Positions 48,936 to 61,100 of a stretch of DNA of 64,000 nt are shown in pieces; the first letter of the stretch is position 1, and every line of letters starts with the position of its first letter. The DNA is taken from assembly GCA_949358305.1 (NCBI GenBank), contig OX442314.1, forward strand, positions 1,240,001-1,304,000, read 5' to 3'. Below the pieces are notes generated by a model. The model saw nothing but the letters and a program-made list of their open reading frames with translations, was not told where the DNA came from and did not search any database. Both the position numbers and the translations under genes were made by a program. This DNA is from Strigamia acuminata (lineage: Eukaryota; Arthropoda; Chilopoda; Geophilomorpha; Linotaeniidae).

Positions 48936-50060
48936 GCTCATGGTCTTACACCTTCTGATCAGATCTGGCTGAAACAGCTCTTAAGTGAACTTGGGCCAGA
49001 TCCATCACAGAAAATGAGGGAAAACCAATGAGCTCACAACGCGTAAGCCAATCAGGCGCACTTGTGAATAATTAACACGATGACTAACTCGCGTGTGATT
49101 CAACATTTAAATTAGGATGGCTAAACTAAAGGAAATCAGGAGGGGTAACAGTGAGTAATACACAACTTAGACTAGTCTGATGTGGCAAAATTGAGCCACA
49201 CCAGACCAAATCAAGGGATGAAAATGAATAAGAAATGAGATGACAAGGTAGGAAAATTCAAATTAGGCTTGGGATTTTATCAGGAATCAAACAAAACAAT
49301 GATTGGAAACAATAGCTAGGAACACACGGATAACGCGTACAAACTCAACAATTAGGTGACAAATTTCAGTGTCTTTAACCCTAGTTTATTTCTTTTAATT
49401 ATTTGGGTTAGATTTATTGTCACTTGCTACAGCTCCCCACCTTGGTATGCAGCTGTAGCCAATTAAAGGATTAGCGTTGCTCCAATAGGAGCTCTTTTTG
49501 TATATATTTTGTGAGACAATAAAGTTTAACCCCAGTGAATGTACAAATTTCGTGGTGCCAGCATGTATCCATTTTCTTTCAACCAACATTTCCATTTACA
49601 TAGAAGCCAGAGACTTTGGAATGATTTCAACAAACGATTGAATTCATCAGATATAATTAAGCTTACATTTATAATTACTGTATTTCTGCCAAATTCTACA
49701 AAATAAAAGTTATATAAACACCAAAGCCAACATTTGGCTAATTAATATGTGACGGTGACCACCTCAAACCCTACCAAATGGTAGTACCGGGGAGCGGGGA
49801 TAGATTGTAGCAAGTGAACAACATAAAAGATAAATACACAATACCAAATGGTTCTCAACACATTACACTTTATTGGTTACCGGATATATTTATCTTAATA
49901 ATTATTCCGGCCAATACAAATAAAAAACTAAATTATAAATAGGACTAATGCCGACATGTAGCCAGTTAAACATTAAGTTGGGATGGGATACTTGGGTCGA
50001 AATGACCGACCACAGCTAGCAATAGTGGAAACTAGGCTTGGCTATGGGAAGGTTAAATCA
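48936..50060. other. Non-coding flank, possible older LTR-element remnants
   Basis: No domain. TGTGACGGTGACC at 49748 looks like an LTR start and shares TGTGACGG with 63348. G/C-rich words and a pyrimidine run occur around 49420-49480. Nothing can be assigned. Confidence 0.3.
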
Positions 50061-50061
50061 A

Positions 50062-50340
50062 AAATCGACAATTTAAGCCAAACATCGACAGTTTAAGCCA
50101 AACATCGACAGTTTAAGCCAAACATCGACAGTTTAAGCCAAACATCGACAGTTTAAGCCAAACATCGACAGTTTAAGCCAAACATCGACAGTTTAAGCCA
50201 AACATCGACAGTTTAAGCCAAACATCGACAGTTTAAGCCAAACATCGACAGTTTAAGCCAAACATCGACAGTTTAAGCCAAACATCGACAGTTTAAGCCA
50301 AACATCGACAGTTTAAACCAAACATCGACAGTTTAAGCTG
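50062..50340. repeat. 20-bp minisatellite, about 14 copies
   Basis: CGACAGTTTAAGCCAAACAT is repeated with one or two variants at the edges (CAATTTAAG, GTTTAAACC). Unbroken head-to-tail order and no unique spacers. Confidence 0.95.
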
Positions 50341-50635
50341 AAAAATAAACGTTTTAGCCAAAAAACATTATTTCTTATTTATATTTATTTGTTGTTTATT
50401 ATTTTAATTCTGCGCGCAATCTGGCCAAATTTAAATGGTGCACATCAGGTCCTGGCCGGCAGTACGCACAGTTTTCTTTGTTAAAAATTAATATAATTAA
50501 TATACTGGTAAAAATCACAACCAGCAACGCCAAAAGTCAAAAAGTCAAAAAATGCTTTCCAAAAAGTCTGCTTTAAACCCTTGCGGTAGACTTTTGTTCA
50601 AAAATACACTGACACTAATCATGCTTTACTATTAG

Positions 50636-50966
50636 ATTACCATTTATGGAAAACAGTTCATTGCCTTATTGCGAGGATCACGCTACAGCTAAGAAAACTA
50701 CCAGACAATATTTGGAGAGTCAATTCAAAACAAATCCCCAGAAAGACTGTTCCTGCGCAGCACGTTGTGAAGAAACAATATTCATTCTTTCAATAAATAA
50801 AGATGACAACAACTTAATTACGAGATTCACTATAGACAGCAACATTCGGGAGGTAATAGAAGAACAGAAAGTAATTTCCATTGTCAAATTACTCTGTCAA
50901 ATCGGATCAATTTTTGGTATTTTGACCGGTCTCTCGATACTTTCGCTTGTTGAATATTTCATTTGA
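50636..50966 (+). CDS. Orphan DEG/ENaC last exon (TM2), intact
   Basis: A plus-strand exon with acceptor TATTAG and phase-2 entry, closely similar to 2833-3172. It encodes LPYCEDHATAKK, CSCAARCEETIF, TIDSNIREVIEEQ and TM2 (QIGSIFGILTGLSILSLVEY) followed by a stop. The filter is GLS. No upstream channel exon was found on this strand back to the BEL element, so it is an isolated exon: either a gene whose 5' part was displaced by the 6.4-kb BEL insertion and repeats, or a dead duplicate. The frame is perfectly kept. Confidence 0.65.
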
Positions 50967-51387
50967 TACAAAGGTTAACAAAACTATTATATAATTTCAC
51001 TTTCCACACACATTTACTTGTATTTTATAAAAGTAGTGACAATTTAAGTAAAAAGTAACATAAGAATGCATTCTATGTATAATTGCATAATTTTTGCTTA
51101 TTGCAGCAAAAAACACCAATTTAGACCAACTCACACAAAGTTTAATTTGAAATTTGAAAATCATTTAATCGCAAAAGCTGCAAAAAATATTCACAAGAGT
51201 AGAGTTAAGTGACAGCAGTTGTGCATAATTAACGCAACATTGACTTATTTTCAATGTTAAAACTTGAGTAGTTTTAAAAAAAAAACAAAGAAAAAGCTAT
51301 TGTGTAATGATTTATGCAAAAATTCTCCACTCTACTAATGTATAACTTATTTGTCAAACCACGACTTTAAATACATTATTTACATCA

Positions 51388-51513
51388 ACATTCGAGCAGT
51401 AAATGAATAGAAAATAATTTCCATTGCAAACTATTGTGTCAAATTGGATCAATTTTTTCTATCTTGACCGATCTGTTAGTGTTTCCTCTTGTCCAATACT
51501 TTATTTGGTTGTA
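51388..51513 (+). pseudogene. Decayed DEG/ENaC TM2 exon
   Basis: Clear nucleotide similarity to 50860-50966 (AACATTCGAG..., AAATAATTTCCATTG, AATTGGATCAATTTTTT, ATCTTGACCGATCTG), with stops in frame. Only the second half of the exon remains. Confidence 0.7.
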
Positions 51514-53516
51514 AAGTAAACTAAATTAACATTCAATTTGCATTTTATAAAACCACTGAATATGTAACTACAAACTAATGCAAAAAAGCATTGTCAGTAA
51601 ATTGGACTCATTTAAACTTTGCTGTACAAGAGTTAAAAACTCCACCGAGAAAAGACAGAAAAGGCTGATTGTATGCCAAGGAAAACTCAAAATAATCTGA
51701 AATAAAAAATACATTTCATCACAGTAAGCACAAAAACTATTTCCAAACAGTGTTAGATAACTGTTTGATAATTGAACACCCAGCACGTGTACAGTAATGT
51801 ATTTATGTATTTAAGCAATAGTAGTCACAGCCACTACATCAATACACGTTATAATGATCACTCTCATTTAACCTTTAATAGCACACTGACACACCAGTTG
51901 CTTTCGATAAATAATGTACCCTCAATCTTTATTTCTATTTATAAAAGAACATAAATGTATTTAATGTTGTAAGTTATGTGTTTAAATGTAAAAGTTAAAA
52001 TCTTTCACCTGGAATATTACTTTTAGATTAACTTGTTTTTCCTGCTAATAAACTGGTTCAGGAAGCACATTCAGAAAGTCATGTTTAACCTGCAGTAAAA
52101 CAGCTTTTGTTGTTTAAATCTTGTGCGCATGGCTACTGCAGCTGGAGACTGACTGAATCGTCACCATTTTTGAACTTAGATCGACACAAACAGTTTAAAA
52201 ACGTGTTGTTTAGACTAAATGACTTTGGGAATGCACCTTGTTATCCACTTTTTAAATGCACTTTTTTTCCTCATTGTTCCCGAATCGCCTCTGCTGGGAA
52301 GGAATGGCCTCGGATTCCACCAGAGAACATCTCACTTGTAACACATGAAATTCATCATTTGTAATATCGTGTAAAAAGTAAAAATCAACTTAATGTTAAA
52401 CAAAATACAAAAAGAATCTTTTTCTCTCTATCAATCTAACTTTTGATAACAACTTGAATTCATTCACGAGCATTAGTTTGTGACATTGCCAACACAAGCA
52501 TTACTTGCATCACTCGCAACATACCGTACTGCCTCATATAAATGCCCAATTCAAATAAGGGCAGGGTCGCGTTTATGCGCCGGGAAACAGCAACAAGCTG
52601 GCAGCAGGCAACACGGGATTAGACCGCTGACTGTACAGTGGTTTCGTTTGCAGAAATAAATCAGAATTAAAACAATTAGTCCAGAGTTAGGTTTAATTCA
52701 AACAATGGTCGCCTGACTGATTGGGTCGTGAATTAAGTGACATTATTCATGACTATTAGTAAATGCTACACTCTTACATATGAAGTGCAAACTTAGAAAT
52801 ACCAACATTATTTCAACCAGAGCTCTCTTTTAGCACGACCCAGGAGTGACCACAAGGAGGTAGGGAGTTGGATTTTACACCCCACGAACCGGCCAGGACC
52901 TAATCCGCAGAGCCTGATCCGCGTGTCCCTATTCCGCGTCAAATAATTATGTAATGTAAACAGATGTCACGTGGCTGAAACTGCAAGCGGGCACGGCAAA
53001 ACGAGCTGGGCATGCAATTCCTTTTATCTGAAATTGTTTCCTTGAGCGGAAAGAATTAAATTTCTTGCTCGGAATAGCGTGGCTGCAACGTTATCGTAAC
53101 GTTACGTACCCCGACGTTGCTGCATTGGCAGTACGAGCGGATGCGCGTGGAGAAGTGCACCACCGCATTAAATTCGATTACAATCCAATATTAACTCGCA
53201 CCAACCCATCCGATCAAAATCCAATGTTAATCCAGTTACTTGGACATAAAGTCGATCGAAAAACGAATGGACTTAGCTAAAAATATCGAACCGAACCGAA
53301 AATGATGCGAAAATGACTACGCGAAATGAAATGTGTACAACACAACCACATGACTGTTGCTATGCCGACAAAAGAAGCACCGCTATTGTTAGGAATCATA
53401 TAGTCAATAACACTTGTTCCCACCAGAGCGCAGAGCGGCACTGATGAGACACTAATCAGTGTGAGCAAAATTTGAATTTTCGCATTCGTAAATGATGAAT
53501 TAAAATTTTAAAAAGA
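51514..53516. other. Non-coding stretch between orphan channel exons
   Basis: No gene is recognised. A CCGTACTGCCTCA head at about 52526 resembles the MITE ends near 24716 and 38751. 52830-53110 is more G/C-rich, with CGTTATCGTAACGTTACGT words. The open frames 52107-52364 and 53065-53280 have no domain. Confidence 0.35.
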
Positions 53517-53734
53517 GAAGAAAACAGTTCGTTACCTTATTGTGAGGATTACAAAACGGCTAAGAGAACTACCAAACAATATTTGGAGATATCAATTCCA
53601 GACAGATGCGCACAAAGACTGCTCATGTGTACCACGCTGTGAAGAAACAATATTTATACCTTCAGTAATTAAACAAAGGGAGGTCGACTCAACCATTAAA
53701 TTTTCAATTGAAAGCAACATCCAAGAAGCCGCAA
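53517..53734 (+). pseudogene. Frameshifted, truncated DEG/ENaC last exon
   Basis: The third plus-strand copy of the terminal exon. It starts like 50636-50966 (SLPYCED / ACCTTATTGTGAGG), loses the frame near 53590 by one base, resumes in another frame (CSCVPRCEETIF, FSIESNIQEA) and stops matching before TM2 at about 53734, where unrelated sequence begins. Confidence 0.75.
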
Positions 53735-54569
53735 TTGCACTGAGAATTCGTCTCCTTGTTGGGGTGTCATCGTTCGTCGTGGACTGCACCGTCACTTCGG
53801 GTCGAGCTCTTCACATGGCGGTTTCTTAGTCGGGGTAAATGCCCTCTTCTGGAACGTTTTGTGAACTGTTTCCCCTGGAATACGGATTGATTGTTTGTTA
53901 ATGTTATTCAAGTTTATCGTGTTTGTGTTGACCTGTTTTTACGTAGAATTTGAGTTTCATGGTTGCCATGTTGCCCAGCCATTTTCCAGTCCACTTGCGG
54001 TCACAACTTGAGGAGGTCGTCACTTCGCTAAACACTGCTAAACATAGACTGGAAAAGGAAGACGCACAGAATATTTCATGTAAGACAATTAACCGTTTAT
54101 TTTAATAATTTCGTGTTTACTGACCTTTGTTTTTTGTGCTTTCATGTCCCTCGTTGTGCTTGGTTAGCTGGTTGTCCGGTCCGATGCGTCTTTTGATGGG
54201 TCAACGTGATCGCAGACGCCTCCGATTTAATTCGCCAACTAGATCGAGCCATTTCGTTAATATTTGCTTATTGCTTATCGCAGGCTAACTTGTTACGATG
54301 GCTAATCACCTTCTGTTTGTCCATGTTACTCTTGATACCGCCCTTTACTTTCATCCCGATCGTTAATTGTTTATAGGGCGCCATCTTTGTTTGAGTGTGA
54401 TTTTTGGCGCTCTCGGTGTTGACAGTGTTATGAATAATATACGGGTTCTCGGTAAATGCTTATCATTTTTTAATGTGTTATTATTTTAGTATTGTATTAA
54501 TTCCTACGGTTCACGTACTTCAATTGCCGTTTTAGCTCGGAGGTGATTCCGAGTTCGCAGCGATAGAGA
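53735..54569. other. Non-coding, CpG-containing stretch
   Basis: No domain. It contains GGCGCCATCTTTG at 54379 and a short ATG-open segment ending in a possible donor (CTCG then GTAAAT, about 54431-54458); it may be promoter and first exon of an unseen gene, unsupported further. Confidence 0.3.
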
Positions 54570-54720
54570 ATCCACTTGTACGGACATTTGACGTCATATC
54601 TTATCCCGTTGCTTATGGAAGAATCACAAGGTGCGGCCAATCACACCCGAGTAATCCCACTGTAGCTTTGAATTTGAGGTTGCCATCTAGAAACTTCGAA
54701 CTACGGGGAGATGAGGAGTG
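54570..54720. repeat. Duplicate of the RNF8-like gene's upstream region
   Basis: Matches 56890-57040 in direct orientation: TGACGTCATATCTTATCCCG, TTATGGAAGAATCACAAG and GAGGTTGCCATCT. It carries the same palindromic TGACGTCA at 54589-54596. The two copies flank the RNF8-like gene. Confidence 0.75.
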
Positions 54721-55440
54721 TGGTTATTTATGCATTTATATAAAAAATAAATTGAGGTGAAAAATGCACTATACGCAGTGAATGGACATTTTTCAGAAAA
54801 ATAATTCAATTTTAGAAAATATACATTTTTGGACCAGAAAATTGAATTGCGGTATGATGTCATGAGATCAAATTGCGATTTGTTTGAAATTACAAGTGGC
54901 GGATGAAGCATCGAGCATTTATTCATCAAACCTCACGTGTATATTACAAAACGCATTTTTCCTAGTAAAATGTCCTTTCTCACCTCAATAATGCATTTTC
55001 CATGCATTTTTTCTGCAAAAATAAAAGTTTTTCACATTAAACTGTACTTTTTCAAGCAGAAATGCAGATATTTCTAGAAAATTTTTCCAAACTTGCTAAA
55101 AATTTGTCAAATTTTTTGCAATTTATCACAATTTCTCGCAGATTTTTTTTTCTCAGCTTTTTTCATCATTTTTCAAAAGGTTTTTCTCAAAATTGTTTAA
55201 GAGGTTTGAAGTTATGTTAGACCGAAGAAGTGTGTGCGTCTAGAGACTTTTAGGAATTGATTTTTTACTGGCAACACTATGGGGTTGATACTACACGTTT
55301 TATGGGTCGATCCAACCTAAGGGGTCGGATTGACAATAATCTCAATAATGATCGAAATGCGCAATGTTTGACATTCTAACAAGACTTTTCTCAAAAATAG
55401 TTTAAATGGTTTTTCTCAAAAATTGTTCAAAAGGTTTTTC

Positions 55441-56854
55441 TCAAAATAACCCAATAGATAATCTTAGATGATCAAATTCGTGCACAAACTGATGAGATCC
55501 AGGACATTGTTGCACAGTTTGCTGATGTTGGTTGCTCAATCTAGCCTCAAGTAATCGCCGACGACGAGTTTTCAATTCGCTGGACCACGTGTCCACCATG
55601 CAATCGATTATCGAGTCTAAAAATCGCGATGGAGTTCCACTCGTGATCTCCGTTCGGCAAACCGGACATTGGCTCTTTTCCCTTTTCCATTCGATGATGC
55701 AGTGCCAGCAGAACGAATGCGAACAATTCAACACGACAGCCTGAAACGTTCGAGTAAATATTAAAATTAAATATTAAAAATCAAAAGCCCAAACGAAAAT
55801 TACCTTGATTATGATCTCCGAACAAATGCAGCACGCCAGTTCGCTTACGAGCACCGAGCTGAGTTTCGACACAATTTCGCTTTGACTTTTGTGTTTCTCG
55901 GCCATCGTTTCCAATTCCTTGCTCACAATCGCCAGATGTCGCTCCTTCACTTCGAGCGTCCGTTCCAACTGACTCTTAGCGCCCTCTTCCGCCAACTCTA
56001 ATTGCAGTCTATTAGCGTCCACCTGACTCTTCATGTTGTCAACTAATCTTTCAAACTGTATTTTTCCTCCATTTCTCCTTACATTTTTAGATTGACGTTC
56101 CCGCAGAGTCCGAACTTTCTCCTTCTCATTCGCCTAAAAATTAATCAAAATTTATTTTAATTAATTATTTAAAAAAAATAAAAAAAATTTTTTTTTTTGC
56201 CATTTTCATTTCAAATTCCTCTTCCTTCTTATTCAGCCGTCGTTTCAACGTTTCCTCTTTTTTCTTCTGTTGGCTTAATTCACTCTGCACGCGCTTTAAC
56301 TCTTTTTCCAATCTCTCGTTTTCCTTCTTCATTTTATCGCCGCCAGGTGGACCTACATCTCTCTCTGCGCTCAAGTTACTTTTAAAAATGAAGAACAATT
56401 CCCGGCTCGCTGTTTTCTCGCCTAAACAAACCGTGTCGCCGTGTTTGAGTCTCGTGGCTTTGCGCGCTTCTAATTTCACCTCATTAACATAAACTCCATT
56501 CTTCGTCTGTCAATTATTTAAAAAAATGAATATAATAAAAATCACGGTTTTAGCGATTGTTACATACGTTATCATCTGCCACGTGCCACACATCCTTGCG
56601 TCTGGTGAAAATAGCGTGGATCGACGATATGGTTGGATTTTTGATGACGAAATCGGCGGAATCATCGCGACCAATGGTAAACTGGAGATTCAAAAACAAT
56701 TTCATTTAATTGGATTAAAAATTGTACATTCGCTCAATTTCTTTACCTCATTCTTGTTTAGAACGATTATTCTGTCCACTGTGTGTTTGCGGACACGTGA
56801 TTGTATCAATTTGTATGAAATTAAACACGGTACGTTTTCAAGTTCTGCATTCAT
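55441..56854 (-). CDS. RNF8-like E3 ubiquitin ligase (FHA, coiled coil, RING)
   Basis: Exons: 56854-56747, 56681-56568, 56506 to about 56213, 56133-55804, 55740-55441. RNF8 proteins bind phosphothreonine at DNA breaks through FHA and ubiquitylate chromatin through RING. The FHA domain spans exons 1-3: RIIVLNKNE, FTIGRDDSADFVI, SSIHA, then TKNGVYVNEVKL with the diagnostic G-R and N-G-x-x-x-N residues. A Glu/Lys-rich coiled coil follows, then a complete C3HC4 RING: CCIC, LNCSHSFCWHC, CPVC. The order matches RNF8 and not CHFR, which has further Cys-rich domains. Product about 350 aa. The start is the ATG at 56854; exon 1 ends AATGAG then GTAAAG. The third donor is weak: ATG then GCAAAA (a GC-AG intron) or a homopolymer error. 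The last 45 residues after RING are not conserved family sequence that I recognise. Confidence 0.85.
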
Positions 56855-57040
56855 TTTATCGGCAACTTGGCTAATCGCGTTGAGATTGAAAACACTTATC
56901 CGGACTTATGACGTCATATCTTATCCCGTGGCTTATGGAAGAATCACAAGATACAGCTAATCACAACCGAGTAATCTCGCATGACTACGGAAGCCTTCAG
57001 TTTGAGGTTGCCATCTGGAAATTTCGAACTGCGAGGGGAT
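56855..57040 (-). promoter_or_regulatory. Putative RNF8-like promoter with a CRE site
   Basis: A perfect TGACGTCA (CREB/ATF site) at 56909-56916 lies 55 bp upstream of the start codon. A CCAAT-like inverted box (GGTTGTGATTAG) is near 56958-56969. The same block with the same TGACGTCA occurs at 54570-54720. No TATA box is obvious. Function is inferred from position. Confidence 0.5.
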
Positions 57041-57199
57041 GGGTGTGGTTATACAAGCATTTTTGTGAGAAATAAATTCAGACGAAAAATGCACTATTGT
57101 GCACAGAATGGATTTTTTCAGACAAAATAGACGCATTTTCGAACAAAATATAATTCAATTCATATGCATTTTTGCGCCAGAAAATACATTTTTGGGCCA

Positions 57200-58020
57200 T
57201 GTTGTGGTGACCCCGCGGGTGGTCGTCCCTCCAGTGGACGCCATCCGCATGAGTCACTAGGAAAGGTCAGTTCCCTCGCGTTGGCTCCGCCTTCCCTCCC
57301 TGGGAAGCGCGTGCCCCGAGGGGGTGAGGTGGCGCGTGGCCGGCCCCCATTGGCCGAGCCAGGCCCCTCACCCTGGCCTATATCAGGTAGAGTTTCGCGC
57401 CCTACAAGCAGAACTTACACAAACGACACCAAGAACACAGCAACTACCTCACCGTCAGGCCAACTCCACCAAAAGTTAGGATTGATAGAGGACCGCTGAT
57501 TCCAGTGCAACTGTAACTCTCACGAATTTACACTGTGCGTTTATTTCCCGCGAAAGCAGGAAAATAACCCTTGTGAATTCACACCGAATAACCGACCCAC
57601 GGTTATTCCATCACTAAAGTGTCCGAGTGCCCTGTAAGAAACTCCTCGTTTCTGGACGGAGCCTTGCGACGCTAAAACCAACCCCTAGACAACAGGCACG
57701 GATAGAAGACTCGAAAGAGCATTCCACCGCGTCCGTGAACGACGAATCCGTGACGAATTAACGACAACTCGAGACGCCGCCTTTGTTCCGCCGACCACGC
57801 GGAACCGACGACGCCATCTTGGGAAATCCTTTATTCGACTCTGACCAAGTCGACTCTAGTTTTATACTGAGTGTATTTTAAGGCTTACGCCTATTGAATA
57901 AACCTGTTTGTTCATTTACATATACTTAGTATTCATTTGGGTAATTTACATATTTAGTAGAATCACAGGTAAAGTAATACACGTTAGCTCATTAAACCTA
58001 TCACCAGGTAGGACGCGACA
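57200..58020 (+). repeat. Ty3/gypsy 5' LTR
   Basis: Begins TGTTGTGGTGACC (the start could be three bases later) and ends GGACGCGACA. A TATA-like CTATATCAG is at about 57377 and AATAAA at 57897. It is followed at 58023 by a TGG-initial primer-binding region, TGGGGGCCTGTCCGGGAT. No 3' LTR is in the window, so the left border rests on this and on the composition change. Confidence 0.6.
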
Positions 58021-58022
58021 CG

Positions 58023-58040
58023 TGGGGGCCTGTCCGGGAT
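58023..58040 (+). promoter_or_regulatory. Primer-binding site of the gypsy element
   Basis: An 18-base TGG-initial sequence two bases after the LTR end, where a tRNA 3' end would prime minus-strand synthesis. The tRNA species was not identified. Confidence 0.5.
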
Positions 58041-58115
58041 TTAGAAATAAATCTCAACTGAACTTGTGATCTCTCATTTAATATAATAACCCAAATCGAA
58101 GAATTACTCAAAGAA

Positions 58116-61100
58116 ATGTCAGACCAAGATGAACAATCCGCGTCTGATAACGAGCGACCTACGCTCGAAAAGGGAAAACGGACCTCCGACTATAACTTAA
58201 GGTCGGGCGGCCCGGTTCCCGAACAATCCGCGAAGGCGAAAGCCCGAGCGAATCGGAGGAAAGCAAAGGCGCAAAAAGAGGAAGCAGCTGCCACGCTCGA
58301 GGCCCTAACCGAGCCCGAGCGAGAGCCGCTCTCCTCAGATATGCCCTTTGTCGAAGATACCGATACGGAAGTCCTAGAAAATCAAGAAGAAATTCGCGAT
58401 ACAACAACAGGACGAGTGCCGATACTGGTAGCCGAGGAGAAGACGAAAACTCCGAGGCGGACAACCACAATCGACCGCAACCCATCACCGGAAAAAAGTC
58501 ACCAATCCGCCCCCCTAAACGAAACTCCGGTACGAAGCACGAGCGGGACCCCGATGGCCTCCAGCGCCTCGGCGAGACCTGCCCCTGTGTCCCCCGAAGT
58601 AGCCCATTTAATTCACCTATCGCAACAAGCAGCCCGACTGAAGGCGGTAACCGATATTCCGCCGGGAACGTCGGTCTGGGACTCTATTACCATACTCACA
58701 AAGGCGATTTGCGCAGCACAGGCCCCGACGCCAGTCGCAAGACCAGCGGCGGAGACGCCTGTATCGCAAGAAACGCCGAGTGACGTAGGTAACTTCGTGC
58801 CCGATCCTCACAAAGCCCTTCACGAATCTCGGGAGAAAGCCCGAGAAGAATCGAGGCAGGAAACGATAAATCGTCAGCGTAGAGCGAGCACTGAGAGGAG
58901 AGAACTCTGGAAAGAGGAAGAGGAACGACTGCAGCGAGAAAAAAGGGCCACGGAGAGAACGGAAGAAATGGTGCAGGAGATAAGGGAAGAGCAGGAAGCC
59001 AAAATACGAAGAGAATGGAATAATACCGTAGAAGGGAGGCACAGGGAAGCCCAAGACTACGAAGACCAATTCCGAGCCCTCCTAGCCCAGCGAAAAGCCG
59101 AGAAATTGCAGAAACTGAGAGAAGAAGCTCAGCGGCAACACCAGAAGTGGGAAGAACAATACCACGAAAGGATGAAAGCCGCGAGAGCAAGGAGAGAAAA
59201 GGAGCAACTTCTAGAAGAACAAGAAGAATGGGGGCGGTACAGACGGACCGACGAGTACCAAGCTAAGAAAAAAGAGATAATTGACGAGCAAAAACGATGG
59301 GAAGCCGAAAATTGGGAAAAGGAAACAGAGAAATTCCAAAGAGAGTACGAGCCGGACGTTTCGGAGAGGAATAAAAAGGAGGATCCGAAAACGGACAAAG
59401 AGCCCACCAGTGGTTCCCACGCCGAAACAAAAAAGAGGAAGTCACAGGAAGACGACCAACCGGACGGAAAATCCAGAAACCGTAACCCCTCGAAACGATC
59501 CGAAAGAAGCGCCGCAATCGACGCGTTACTTAACAAAAAGAACGCGAATAAGGACAGCGAGCGCCCAGAAAGCGAAGAGAATAAATGGTATTCTTTTTAC
59601 GGGAGCAGCGACGAAAAGGAGCCGCCGCCCTCCGGAGGCTCGAAGAAATCACGGGATGGCGAAGAAGTCCCCCCGAAGGGACCAAGAGACCACCCACGAG
59701 GCGACCCTTCCGACCCCTCTGATTCATCGGACGACGACGACCGACGTCGACCGTCATCCGGATCGCACCGAGAGAGCCGCGGCAGCAACCAGCGCCATTC
59801 GGACCGACCGAATGCCTCCAACCGATCTTCACACAGCTCTCGCCCTTCCATACAGGAGGGGAACTTCCAGGACTCTGCCGGCCGACAATATACAATGGCT
59901 GAACTGGGACGTGCCTTATTGAACTCTTTCCGTAAGGAAGGAATCGACTTGGGCCACCCCGGCGATGAACATAACCGCGCCGGTGAAAGGGTCAAACGCA
60001 AATATGGCGTACGTAACGAACCCGCTGCCGAAGCCACGGGTAATATCCGATGGCAACACTACGTGCAGACGCGATTCGACGGTTCGTGGAAAGCGGGAGA
60101 CCGCTTCCTCGACGAAGTGATGAGAATTAAGAAAGCTACGAAGGCGACCGTCGCCGATATGCTCACACACGGTCTAGTGGAACTAACCACTGGATCAGCC
60201 CGCGAGTGGTACCAAGGACTGAAAAATCCGACCTGGGACGACTTTCTCGTCCGTTTCGACCTTCGATACGGCGAGACACCAGACGAGATCAGCAACAAAT
60301 TGCGTGGCCTCCGTCAAGCCCCAGGTGAAACACTCGCCGACTACGACGCCCGAGCGAAATTACTCTTCGCCCGAGCACCGTACGAAATTAACCCTGCCGG
60401 GTTTACGATGATTTTCTATGGGGGATTGTCAGCACATTCACAACGAATACTGCTGGACATGCGTGCTCCCCGCACTGGCAACTATCGGGATGTCAGTAAT
60501 TATCTCCTAACCAATACGCTGGAGATAGAACAAAGGTATTACGCCTCACTGCCACCCGAAGAAGCGGAAGCCCACGAAAAGCGACTGATAACCAGCGCCG
60601 AACGCCATAAAGCTTCCGAGAAACTAATGAGACCGAGCGAATACCTCAGCGGCATAATGAGCCTCACTGAGGCGTCTTCGGGACGGACGTTGACCCCAAA
60701 AACCGGTGTAACGCTCCCAAGCAACCCGATTGCTGCCCCAAAGAAAGCTCCGACGACTACGGCGATGCAGGTGACCTCAACTGACTTAGCCACCTCGGCA
60801 AAAGCAGAAGAAACGTCACCTCCCGCGGCGGTCGCCGAGCCAGCAGAGGAATCAAGCGATGAAGAAGACCTGCACGAGCACCTCGAGAACTTATCGACGG
60901 GGTGCGACGAACAAGGCCCGTACCTTCATCACGCGCACCGAGCGTTAGCCATCACCCAATTCAGAGCTCACGCCCGCGCAGCCAAGGAAAAAGGGGCGCC
61001 GGGCCCCAAAAGACGGTTCCCAACAGCATTCGTCCCGAAAAAACCGGGTTTCACACCCACGGGCGACAAAAGCAATATTAAATGCTACAGCTGTGGGGAA

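Noticed and set aside
50062-50340. CRISPR-like look of short regular repeats
   Set aside because: Head-to-tail 20-bp units with no unique spacers, in a metazoan genome.
56056-56082. A 27-bp GT-AG intron inside the RNF8-like gene
   Set aside because: Too short for a spliceosomal intron, divisible by three and stop-free, so read as exon.
56526-56960. Plus-strand 144-codon frame with a signal-peptide-like start
   Set aside because: It is antisense to FHA exons 1-2 of the RNF8-like gene, whose splice sites and motifs are clear.
58159-60793. Minus-strand and alternative-frame open segments, up to 213 codons
   Set aside because: Shadows of the gypsy gag, whose skewed codon use leaves other frames open.
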